Positions 6,975-13,828 of a stretch of 13,828 nucleotides of DNA are shown here, in pieces. Source of the DNA: Gammaproteobacteria bacterium. GTDB taxonomy: Bacteria; Pseudomonadota; Gammaproteobacteria; GCA-001735895. Where the stretch lies: contig JAPUFZ010000273.1 in assembly GCA_027293245.1 (NCBI GenBank), positions 1-13,828 of the forward strand. The letters run 5' to 3'. Every line of letters starts with the position of its first letter. The stretch's first letter is position 1. The notes under the pieces are model-generated. The model worked only from the letters and a program-made list of their open reading frames with translations, was not told the origin of the DNA and made no database searches. The position numbers and the translations under genes were made by a program.

Positions 6975-7973
6975 GTGGTCAGTTGTATTTATGTAGAATC
7001 AGAGATACGTCAACACCCACGTACACTCGAGATTATTAAGCGCCTGAAAAATACCTCACTGATTGAAATTGATCATTATGGAGAAGTATTTAACCCAAAG
7101 GCACAGAATTTTCGTCTGCAAAAATCCAATCCTGGTTTGATTATTGCTAGCAAACACCAGGGCCAGGTATTAAAAACACCCAAAGCCTATGGCATCGGCG
7201 GTTATCATAATTATTACTTCTCGCATATGCTCAATTGCCTGTACGATTGCCGGTATTGTTTTTTGCAGGGCATGTATCGCTCGGCACACCAGCTTATTTT
7301 TGTTAATTACGAAGATTTCGCAACAGAAATTTCAGCTATAGCCACCCGGCATGGCTCCGAACCGGTATGGTTTTTCTCTGGCTACGACTGCGATAGCCTG
7401 GCCTATGAGCCGATAACTCGTTTCACCGAGTATTTCATACCCGTATTTGCCGGGCTGAACAACGCCTGGATGGAATTACGCACCAAAAGCACTCAAATCC
7501 GCCAGTTGTTAAGACAGCAGCCCTGTGCTCGGGTGGTTACCGCATTCAGCTTTACAGATCACCATAGTCACAACAAATTAGAGCACGGCGTTCCATCGAT
7601 AGGTAAGCGGATTGACGCAATGCAGGCATTGATCAATGCCGGTTGGCCGATTGGATTGCGATTCGATCCGATTGTTTATCACAGCAATTATCAACGCGAC
7701 TTCAGGCAATTGCTCGAGCAGATTTTTGTTGCAATCGACGTGGAGAAACTCCACTCGGTCAGTCTCGGTGCATTTCGGCTTCCAAAAAATAACTATAAAC
7801 AGGTAATTAAGCTTTACCCGGACGAGCCTTTGTTCGCCCAAAACCTGGCTCTTAACAATGATATCATCAGCTACCCCCTGGAACAGGAAGAGGAAATGAT
7901 GGCTTTTTGTAAACACCAGCTACTGAATTTTATTCCTCAGGATATCTACTTCCCCTGCAACTGGCATGACTAA
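6975..7973 (+). CDS. Spore-photoproduct-lyase-family radical SAM protein
   Basis: A 332-residue protein of the SPL family. Spore photoproduct lyase reverses a UV-made thymine dimer in spore DNA through a 5'-deoxyadenosyl radical. The [4Fe-4S]/SAM motif CX3CX2C is present as C88, C92 and C95 in CLYDCRYCF. It is flanked by the family segments YGEVFNPKAQNFRLQK (35-50), GIGGYHNYYFSHMLN (73-87) and LQGMYRSAH (97-105). Later FFSGYDCDSLAYEP (133-146) and WPIGLRFDPI (224-233) follow the barrel. This organism shows no sign of sporulating, so the lesion or substrate may differ. GTG at 6975 is preferred, giving the usual short MVSCIYVE opening with AGGA at 6962-6965; a TTG at 6945 is in frame. The SDR gene overlaps its end by eight bases. 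Confidence 0.88.
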   Translation: MVSCIYVESEIRQHPRTLEIIKRLKNTSLIEIDHYGEVFNPKAQNFRLQKSNPGLIIASKHQGQVLKTPKAYGIGGYHNYYFSHMLNCLYDCRYCFLQGMYRSAHQLIFVNYEDFATEISAIATRHGSEPVWFFSGYDCDSLAYEPITRFTEYFIPVFAGLNNAWMELRTKSTQIRQLLRQQPCARVVTAFSFTDHHSHNKLEHGVPSIGKRIDAMQALINAGWPIGLRFDPIVYHSNYQRDFRQLLEQIFVAIDVEKLHSVSLGAFRLPKNNYKQVIKLYPDEPLFAQNLALNNDIISYPLEQEEEMMAFCKHQLLNFIPQDIYFPCNWHD

Positions 7974-8676
7974 ACTGGCATTAGTCACAGGCGCGAGTTC
8001 GGGTATCGGTCTCGCCACCACTAAATTATTACTAGAAAATAATTTTGCGGTGCACGCTGTTAGCCGCAGTGGAACGTCGCCCGATTTAGAACACGATAAA
8101 CTGACCGGAATTGCGCTCGATTTAGCCAATTTAGAAAAATCTGACGAACGAATCCGTGCATTACTGAAACAGCAGGCCTTCGACTGCTTTATCCATGCCG
8201 CCGGATATGGGAAATTTGGTTCTATCGAACAGTTTTCGGTATCGCAAATCGATCACGCAATTCGGCTGAATTTGACCAGCGCATTAGTGCTCAGTCGAAT
8301 ACTGGTGCCTTCACTCAGGCGCAAAAAACAGGGCCATATGATTTTTATAGGATCAGAGGCAGCACTCAATGCCGGCAGAAAAGGCGCGCTTTATAGCGCT
8401 GCCAAATTCGGTCTGCGCGGGCTATGTCAGGCTCTGCGTGAAGACTGTGCTGCCGATGGCATCAAACTGTGCCTGATTAACCCGGGCATGGTTCGAAGCC
8501 CATTTTTTGATAACCTGGACTTTGCCCCAGGCGCGAAATCAGAAAATGCGATCGAGGTTGAAGATGTTGCGAATGTAATACTGCAGGTTTTGCAAAGTAG
8601 TCCGGATATCGTGTTTGATGAGATAAATATGTCGCCGCGGATTAAATCAATCGATTTCTCAGGCCCGCAGAATTAG
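7966..8676 (+). CDS. Short-chain dehydrogenase/reductase (SDR)
   Basis: A classical SDR of 236 residues, an NAD(P)-dependent oxidoreductase with a single Rossmann fold. The cofactor loop TGASSGIG is at 8-15, HAAG (77-80) stands in place of the usual NNAG, N102 is in the LNLTSA helix, and the catalytic S130, Y143 and K147 (YSAAK) are all present. INPGMVRSPFF (171-181) is the standard PG motif region. After the first cofactor strand, AVSRSG (31-36) places an Arg where NADP-preferring members often have one, so NADPH use is plausible. The substrate is unknown. Its ATG overlaps the end of the radical SAM gene as ATGACTAA, which implies coupled translation and perhaps a shared pathway. It ends the rightward run. 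Confidence 0.9.
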   Translation: MTKLALVTGASSGIGLATTKLLLENNFAVHAVSRSGTSPDLEHDKLTGIALDLANLEKSDERIRALLKQQAFDCFIHAAGYGKFGSIEQFSVSQIDHAIRLNLTSALVLSRILVPSLRRKKQGHMIFIGSEAALNAGRKGALYSAAKFGLRGLCQALREDCAADGIKLCLINPGMVRSPFFDNLDFAPGAKSENAIEVEDVANVILQVLQSSPDIVFDEINMSPRIKSIDFSGPQN

Positions 8677-8679
8677 CGC

Positions 8680-8711
8680 AACAATTAAGCTAGCCCTTCT
8701 CTTTAATTGTT
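8680..8711. terminator. Possible bidirectional terminator between SDR and GGDEF/EAL genes
   Basis: AACAATTAA (8680-8688) and TTAATTGTT (8703-8711) are exact 9-base inverted repeats with a 14-base loop, sitting where two genes converge. On the plus strand the stem runs into TTTT, and on the minus strand it lies at the very end of the EAL gene. The stem is AT-rich and the T tract short, so it would be a weak terminator. Confidence 0.38.
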
Positions 8712-11440
8712 TTCGGTCTCTTTTTCCCTGCTTTGGTTTTCTTCGTTTCCAGTGTCTGTATCTCCACTGGTTCGCCTACATAATAACCCTGTATGAAATC
8801 GATATTGGCTTCGCGCAATTTTCCGAACATGGTATCCGATTCGACAAACTCGGCAATCACCTTCATGCCCAGACAGTGTCCGACCTCGGCCATCGAGCGC
8901 ACGAAAACAAAACTTTTATCGTCTTCGATGATATCGCGAATAAACTCGCCATCGATCTTCAAATAGTCGACTGGAAACTGCTTCAGGTAACTGAAGGAAG
9001 ATAATCCAGTACCGAAATCATCCAATGAAAACTGGACCCCAAGCTTTTTGATTGACTTGATGAATTCAATCGACCTCTCAATATTACGCACAACCGCCGT
9101 TTCAGTTATCTCAAAACACAGGGTATTTTTCTTAAAATTGCTCGCTTGCAAACTTTCCTGTAAAAAATTATGAAAAGTCTGTGAACCGATACTGCGGCCA
9201 GACAAATTTATCGAAAACATAATACCTTTGGCTGCGTCCTCGTTATCCTTGATCCATTGGATAATTCTGGTTACTACCCAACAGTCTATTTTTTCAATCA
9301 GGTTATAGCGTTCAGCCGATGGTAAAAAGTCGGCGGGAGCAACTATAGTCCCATCCGGACTCCGGTAACGGATCAATACTTCATAATGTGGGTTTTTGTC
9401 ATCTCCATCCATCGATATGATCGGTTGTACAAACAGGCAAAAACGATCTTCTGTAAAACCTTTCATGATACCGGCAACCCAATCCATCGACTCTTGCTGA
9501 GCTATCACCTTCTGATCATTTTCGTCAATGAAGTGGTATTGATTGCCGCCGTTCCGCTTTGCCAGGAAACAGGCAGTGGTCACCTTGGAAGAGAATTCAG
9601 AGTACTCGTCATTCATTTTTCCAAATGCCATAGCGCCGATACTCGCTGTGACCTGATATTCCTTGTCATACCATTCAAATCCGGATTGCTGTATTTCGAT
9701 AATTATTTTTTGCATGACCAGAAGCGCACGGTCCATCTTGTAAAACGGCATTATAAAACCAAATTCATCAGCGCCCAGACGTGCCAGCAGGTCTGATTTT
9801 CTCACATTTGATTTTATGATCGAACCGACCTGTTTGAGCAGCAGATCCCCCGCAGTACTGCCGCAGGTTTCGTTTACCACCTTGAACTGGTCAATATCGA
9901 GGTGGGCGAGCACGTGTTGGGCGGTGTTTTTGTCATTTTCGATTACCAGGTTTTCGAACTTTTGCTCAAATGCGGCACGATTTAGAAAATTGGTCAGCGT
10001 ATCGTGACTACCCTCGTAGCTGAGTTTGCGTCGGAGTTTGCGGTCCTCTGAAACGTCTTTCAAAATAATCACAAAGCCAACATCTTCGGTTTCCAGATCG
10101 ATCATTGGCGATGCCGAGAATTCAAGTTCGACAATATTTCTTGACGGATCATAGAAAAACATGGAATTCGGAATTTTTTCCTGACTGAGCAGGTGTTTGA
10201 TATCGACTATATGCGTTGCCTGTCGATTCGAGTAGAGGATTAAAACCTTGTGTATAGACTGACCTATAAGGTTTGCCTCTTTATCATCAAACAGTTTTTC
10301 AGCGCCAGGATTAAGCAGTTTGATACTGCCCTGCGAGTCGACAGCAATTACGGGATTGGAAATCGAGTCCAGCGTCGTTGATATAAAGTCTTTTTCTGAA
10401 CGAAGTTTTTCCTCGGTGTATCTCCGGGATATGGTTTCAATCTCGAGCCCCTCGATCATTTCATTATAGGCCTGCACCAGGTCCTGCAACTCGCTAGGCA
10501 ATTTTTTTTCACTAATCGCAGCATACTTGCCGGTTAATAATGCGCCAACGGAATTTCTCAAGCTGTTGAGAGGCTGGAAAGCCCGCCTCAACAGATAGGC
10601 TACCAGTATCAATGTCACCAGTGTTGCCAGGGCAATCACCAGCAGAAAATTGTTTCGTGTACTCTCAAGTTGCTCGAGAAAGACTCGCTGATCCGACGCA
10701 CCAGTAATATTGACGCCGAGTAATGAATCATCTCCGTACAATTGATAGACCGGTCTTAATTGAAAATCTCTTTCGGCCTCAGACCAGGTGGGCGAACGAT
10801 ACAGCAAATTTGCACTACCAGTGGTAATCTGCAACGGCATATCTATTCCCCGCTCCAGCGTTTTCAATGCGTCTATTGCGTAAGCGATGAGGTGTATGTA
10901 TGCCTGTGGACTGGATGCGCCGACCGGCGTTAACACTTCAGTATAAAGATTGCCCTCGTGGGAACAGAGCGCCTGAGCCGGTTTCCGGCCTTTGTAACCT
11001 GCTTTACCTATATTACTGAGTACATACTTGCAGCCGTTATAGCCGTGCAAACCGCCATCACCTATTTCAGCGATAATCTCGCCGCTGAGGTCTCGTATAA
11101 TCAGGGCCTTCAAACGAAATTGTTCGGTATTAAAGATATAGCGATTGAAGCCCTGTTCCAGCCAGGACTTCAGGCGCCCACTATCCGGATCCTCTACACC
11201 CTGTAAAAAAGCGGCTTCTTTTTGTAAATCAAACGCGAAGCTATTCTGTTTGCGGTACTGCCTGTCGATTACCTCTCGACTTTCTAATTCCAGAATCGAC
11301 TGTAGAGATGCAATTTGATGCTCAATCGAGAGATTACGATAAACATGGGAACTGTATATCGCCAGTCCGAAGGCCAATAGAACTAACCATAGCAGAGTCA
11401 GATAGACGATAAGCTTAAAACTGTAGAGACGGCCTAGCAT
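8690..11440 (-). CDS. Membrane-anchored HAMP-PAS-GGDEF-EAL cyclic-di-GMP protein
   Basis: A 916-residue protein for cyclic-di-GMP turnover. A membrane helix at about 11-30 leads to a ~230-residue periplasmic sensory region. A second helix (265-285) is followed by HAMP (about 286-340), PAS (about 352-465), GGDEF (about 475-640) and EAL (about 655-895) domains, with a Lys-rich tail. The GGDEF signature reads GADEF (556-560), preceded by an intact inhibitory RxxD (R547-D550). The EAL signature is EVL (687-689), a common functional variant. Phosphodiesterase residues N745, E777, D807-D808, K828 and E864 are all present, so hydrolysis of c-di-GMP looks likely while cyclase activity is uncertain. 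The periplasmic region has two cysteines (C137, C159) that could form a disulfide. Start ATG at 11440, with only a close AAGG before it. Confidence 0.93.
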   Translation of the reverse strand: MLGRLYSFKLIVYLTLLWLVLLAFGLAIYSSHVYRNLSIEHQIASLQSILELESREVIDRQYRKQNSFAFDLQKEAAFLQGVEDPDSGRLKSWLEQGFNRYIFNTEQFRLKALIIRDLSGEIIAEIGDGGLHGYNGCKYVLSNIGKAGYKGRKPAQALCSHEGNLYTEVLTPVGASSPQAYIHLIAYAIDALKTLERGIDMPLQITTGSANLLYRSPTWSEAERDFQLRPVYQLYGDDSLLGVNITGASDQRVFLEQLESTRNNFLLVIALATLVTLILVAYLLRRAFQPLNSLRNSVGALLTGKYAAISEKKLPSELQDLVQAYNEMIEGLEIETISRRYTEEKLRSEKDFISTTLDSISNPVIAVDSQGSIKLLNPGAEKLFDDKEANLIGQSIHKVLILYSNRQATHIVDIKHLLSQEKIPNSMFFYDPSRNIVELEFSASPMIDLETEDVGFVIILKDVSEDRKLRRKLSYEGSHDTLTNFLNRAAFEQKFENLVIENDKNTAQHVLAHLDIDQFKVVNETCGSTAGDLLLKQVGSIIKSNVRKSDLLARLGADEFGFIMPFYKMDRALLVMQKIIIEIQQSGFEWYDKEYQVTASIGAMAFGKMNDEYSEFSSKVTTACFLAKRNGGNQYHFIDENDQKVIAQQESMDWVAGIMKGFTEDRFCLFVQPIISMDGDDKNPHYEVLIRYRSPDGTIVAPADFLPSAERYNLIEKIDCWVVTRIIQWIKDNEDAAKGIMFSINLSGRSIGSQTFHNFLQESLQASNFKKNTLCFEITETAVVRNIERSIEFIKSIKKLGVQFSLDDFGTGLSSFSYLKQFPVDYLKIDGEFIRDIIEDDKSFVFVRSMAEVGHCLGMKVIAEFVESDTMFGKLREANIDFIQGYYVGEPVEIQTLETKKTKAGKKRPKTIKEKG

Positions 11441-11739
11441 GAGCCTTACTTAAGGAGCCTGTGAATAATAATGAGTAGATGTTCCTTATCTCCCCATCGG
11501 TTAAGCCCCTCGTCCAGTTTGATGGAAACAGCGGCTATTCTTCCGGCTATTGCAACAGCGCCAGGTTTCGGATATGGCATTGAAAACATTACTGGTGCCG
11601 TCGCCGACAAGCCCGTAGAACGACTATTAATTATCTTGCTCATAGCCTGTTTACAAATATAAAAAGGTGACGTTCAGGCAATTTTTTTTATCTCATATTT
11701 ATTTATTTATCAGCAACTTAAAAGGATTTTTTAAAAAGA
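11441..11739. other. Gene-poor 300-base region upstream of the GGDEF/EAL gene
   Basis: No secure gene is seen. Open frames lie on opposite strands over the same stretch: a minus one at 11446-11643 (65 codons, ending five bases before the GGDEF/EAL ATG) and a plus one at 11471-11662 (63 codons). The minus frame (MSKIINSRSTGLSATAP at its start) is the better candidate because of its spacing, but it has only a weak AGG before its ATG and matches no family I recognise. The part from 11665 to 11739 is strongly AT-rich with several runs of T and A, and it is likely to hold the msrA transcript end and perhaps the promoter of the GGDEF/EAL gene. No clear GC-rich hairpin was found. Confidence 0.4.
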
Positions 11740-12366
11740 TTATGAACACAATACCCCAGTGCTCCCCAAACTACAATAACCCGCAGGATTTTTTTCCAGG
11801 TACTGTTGATGGTAGTCCTCAGCATAATAAAATTCACCTGCCGGCAGTATTTCCGTGGTAATGCGATTAAAACCACTGGCGGACAGATTTTGTTGATATT
11901 CCTGTAAACTCAGTGCCGCCTGTTCGCCCTGCATAGCTTCAGTATAGTAGATTCCTGAACGGTATTGCGTGCCGCGATCGTTACCCTGTCGCATACCCTG
12001 GGTCGGGTCATGTGATTCCCAGAACACTTTCAAGAGCAAATCAAGGCTGACAATCTCAGGATCATAAACCACCAGCACGACTTCGTTATGACCCGTCATA
12101 CCGGTGCAGACTTCCGCATAGCTGGGATTTGAAGTATGGCCGGCAGAGTAACCGACCGCAGTAGTATAGACGCCCTCTATATTCCAGAACTTTCGTTCGG
12201 CACCCCAAAAACAGCCGAGGCCAAGTATCAGCCGATGCATATTGGGTGGAAAAGGTTCAACCATACTTCGGCCGTGTACGGCGTGCCTGGGATCGATTTG
12301 GATTTTTTCATCGCGCCCTGGCAAAGCCTGATCCTGGCTGGGTATTTCGACTGATTTAGCAAACAT
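11740..12366 (-). CDS. msrA: Peptide-methionine (S)-S-oxide reductase MsrA
   Basis: MsrA reduces the S-epimer of methionine sulfoxide in proteins and free methionine, using thioredoxin. The length of 208 residues and its architecture follow the long E. coli-type enzyme (212). The catalytic cysteine is C52 in GCFWGAE (51-57). [25 protein letters not shown] (71-95, the substrate and VCTG region) and [23 protein letters not shown] (115-137) are standard. The recycling cysteines are C198 (GYCSLGSTG) and C207, as in E. coli. The ~45-residue N-terminal extension before the catalytic strand is also as in E. coli. The start ATG at 12366 has GAGG six bases upstream. It lies 46 bases after xthA on the same strand, so the two may be cotranscribed as oxidative-damage repair genes. 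Confidence 0.97.
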   Translation of the reverse strand: MFAKSVEIPSQDQALPGRDEKIQIDPRHAVHGRSMVEPFPPNMHRLILGLGCFWGAERKFWNIEGVYTTAVGYSAGHTSNPSYAEVCTGMTGHNEVVLVVYDPEIVSLDLLLKVFWESHDPTQGMRQGNDRGTQYRSGIYYTEAMQGEQAALSLQEYQQNLSASGFNRITTEILPAGEFYYAEDYHQQYLEKNPAGYCSLGSTGVLCS

Positions 12367-12412
12367 AATTAACCTCTATTTTTAAAGGATATTTGACCCT
12401 AATTGACTGTTT

Positions 12413-13234
12413 TCATTCATTATCCAGCTCCAGTTCTATCCACACCGGGGCATGGTCAGACGGTTTTTCCATGCCCCTGATATCATAGTCGACACCGGCA
12501 TCGATGACAGCGGACCGCAGGTATTCTGATACCAGCAAATGATCGATTCGCAAACCTCTCCTGGGTTCGCGATCGAATCCCTTACTACGGTAGTCAAACC
12601 AGCTAAATACATCATCTACCTGTGCATGAGCGAGTCGAAAACCATCGTGAAGTCCGAGCGCTACCAGGTCTTCGAACCACTCCCGCTCTTCTGGGAGAAA
12701 GCTGGTTTTGCCGGTCTTAAGCCAACGCCTGGCATTTTCCTCACCAATGCCAATATCGATATCCTGCGGTGCGATATTATAGTCTCCCATAACGATCAAT
12801 GCTGTCCTGTTCATATCGAAGTCCTGTAAAAAATTGCTTAACTGCCGATAAAATTGCGTCTTGGCCGGAAACTTGAGCGGATGATCGCGATTCTCCCCTT
12901 GCGGGAAGTAACCGTTATACACGTTCATTACCCGGCTGCCGATTTCGAACTCGCCGCCAATAAAACGTTTTTGTGCGTCTTCACTGTCGTGCGGCAGACC
13001 ATAACAGGCTTTAAGGCATGGCATCCTGGATAACAGGGCAACGCCATAATGAGTTTTCTGGCCCATGTATATCACCTCGTAGCCGAGTGCCTGAATTTCA
13101 GTTATCGGGAATTCATGGTCCTGCACCTTGGTTTCCTGCAGTCCGATAAACTCGGGTTCGTGCCTGTCGACTAGCCGCGCCAGCTGGTGTAAGCGCATGC
13201 GTACACTATTGACGTTAAACGAGACTATTTTCAT
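12413..13234 (-). CDS. xthA: Exodeoxyribonuclease III / AP endonuclease
   Basis: ExoIII cleaves DNA next to abasic sites and removes 3'-blocking groups in base excision repair. The length of 273 residues is close to that of E. coli (268). All key residues are visible: N7 (FNVNS), E34 (LQETK), Y109 (VYNGYFPQG), D151 and N153 (MGDYNIAP), D231 (RIDHLL) and the D260-H261 pair (SDHAP). Metal binding and catalysis should therefore be intact. The start is ATG at 13234 (MKIVSFNVNS), with GAGGA just upstream; longer in-frame starts back to 13312 add residues foreign to the family. It overlaps the last 20 bases of the upstream membrane-protein gene, so translational coupling is likely. Confidence 0.96.
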   Translation of the reverse strand: MKIVSFNVNSVRMRLHQLARLVDRHEPEFIGLQETKVQDHEFPITEIQALGYEVIYMGQKTHYGVALLSRMPCLKACYGLPHDSEDAQKRFIGGEFEIGSRVMNVYNGYFPQGENRDHPLKFPAKTQFYRQLSNFLQDFDMNRTALIVMGDYNIAPQDIDIGIGEENARRWLKTGKTSFLPEEREWFEDLVALGLHDGFRLAHAQVDDVFSWFDYRSKGFDREPRRGLRIDHLLVSEYLRSAVIDAGVDYDIRGMEKPSDHAPVWIELELDNE

Positions 13235-13828
13235 GTTCTTCCTCTTCGTCATCTTTTGCCAGCAGATCAGCCAGTGTCTGATCAGCCAATATGGACTCAA
13301 ATCTGACACCAACCCTGGTTAACAGATTCGAGACCGATCGGTCACAGTTAAAGAATTCGATCTGATCAGCACCTTCTGCATCACGCGCGCTACTTAAGAT
13401 ATCGATCAGACTGATCCGGCTTATCGAACGAGCGGGCAGATAACAGGGGGGATTATCACTCGACCGCCGTACCAGGCCATCAACCTCTAACGCCAACAAC
13501 ATTCGATCGAGCATTTCGACGGAGACTTGCTGGTAGTTGGCCAGATTATCGAGGGTGGATGGCATATCAGATTGCACATCGTGCGAGCGGCCAATATTGA
13601 CCATTAGCTGTAATACCAGTTGCTCGCGCATCCTTGCGCTCAAATGGTTGTTCTGCTCACCCCAATGCAGGCGTTCCGGGTGCTGGTGGTAGTAGGCGAC
13701 GCTCGAACCTATCAACAATATCAACCAGATTAGAAACAGCCAGATCATGAACAACAACATGATCGCGAAGCTTGAATAGATCGCCGTGTATTTGGTCGAA
13801 CCACTGGCAAAGGCAGTAAACAGGAGGC
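13215..13828 (-). CDS. YihY/BrkB (UPF0761) family membrane protein, C-terminal part
   Basis: Only the last ~204 codons are in the window; the frame is open through the right edge. Reading in, FASGSTKYTAIYSSFAIM is followed by a last membrane segment (MIWLFLIWLILLIGSSVAYY), the hallmark end of the YihY/BrkB fold formerly misnamed ribonuclease BN. After it comes a soluble region of about 150 residues. Its middle, from REQLVLQLMV through LDRMLLALEVDGLVRR, looks like a winged-helix-type segment, as in longer UPF0761 proteins. The tail is very acidic (DDEEEEHENSLV). The function is unknown. An ATG at 13760 falls inside the transmembrane part and is not the true start. Its end overlaps the xthA start by 20 bases. 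Confidence 0.82.
   Translation of the reverse strand, partial: LLFTAFASGSTKYTAIYSSFAIMLLFMIWLFLIWLILLIGSSVAYYHQHPERLHWGEQNNHLSARMREQLVLQLMVNIGRSHDVQSDMPSTLDNLANYQQVSVEMLDRMLLALEVDGLVRRSSDNPPCYLPARSISRISLIDILSSARDAEGADQIEFFNCDRSVSNLLTRVGVRFESILADQTLADLLAKDDEEEEHENSLV

Noticed and set aside
11471..11662. Rightward 63-codon frame in the gap before the GGDEF/EAL gene
   Set aside because: It has no ribosome site, no recognisable domain, and lies opposite a better-placed leftward frame; described under the gap entry instead.
1..13828. CRISPR array, tRNA, rRNA, insertion sequence or phage gene
   Set aside because: No regularly spaced repeats, tRNA-like cloverleaf, transposase motif or terminal inverted repeats were noticed in reading the window.

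Overview
The window looks like a chromosomal segment from a gammaproteobacterium of moderate G+C content (judged by eye). The left end carries the order pilT (leftward) / yggS-proC-yggT (rightward), an arrangement familiar from Pseudomonas and relatives. The rest, including an OxyR with its paired redox cysteines, a DUF1820 protein, XthA, MsrA and a large GGDEF/EAL protein, fits an aerobic, probably free-living, motile or surface-associated bacterium. No rRNA, tRNA, CRISPR array, insertion sequence or phage gene was seen. The genus cannot be named from the sequence alone.

Layout. (1) 1-677, minus: 5' two thirds of pilT, cut by the window edge. (2) 678-855: divergent intergenic region with two small inverted repeats and a possible promoter. 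(3) 856-3029, plus: yggS, proC (TTG start, 4-base overlap) and yggT, a PLP-homeostasis/proline/membrane cluster. (4) 3026-3481, minus: a TerB-like protein whose stop codon overlaps the yggT stop in a shared TTAA. (5) 3615-8676, plus: a tightly packed run of oxyR, a possible 29-codon ORF, a glutaredoxin, a DUF1820 gene, a family 2 glycosyltransferase, a purine-nucleosidase-like protein, a spore-photoproduct-lyase-like radical SAM protein and a short-chain dehydrogenase. Gaps are 47 bases or less and several genes overlap, so it may be one operon. (6) 8690-11440, minus: a 916-residue membrane-anchored sensor with HAMP, PAS, degenerate GGDEF (GADEF) and EAL (EVL) domains. (7) 11441-11739: about 300 bases without a secure gene. 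(8) 11740-13828, minus: msrA, xthA and the 3' part of a yihY/brkB-type membrane protein; xthA starts inside the end of yihY.

How the genes may work together. Much of the window concerns oxidative and DNA damage: a peroxide sensor (OxyR), a thiol reductase (Grx), methionine sulfoxide repair (MsrA), abasic-site repair (XthA) and a radical SAM protein of the photoproduct-lyase family. The least ordinary part is 6154-8676, where a nucleosidase-like gene, the radical SAM gene and an SDR gene are packed end to end. Radical SAM enzymes can release 5'-deoxyadenosine and MTA/SAH nucleosidases can cleave it, so the pairing may be functional. This is inference; the substrate is unknown.
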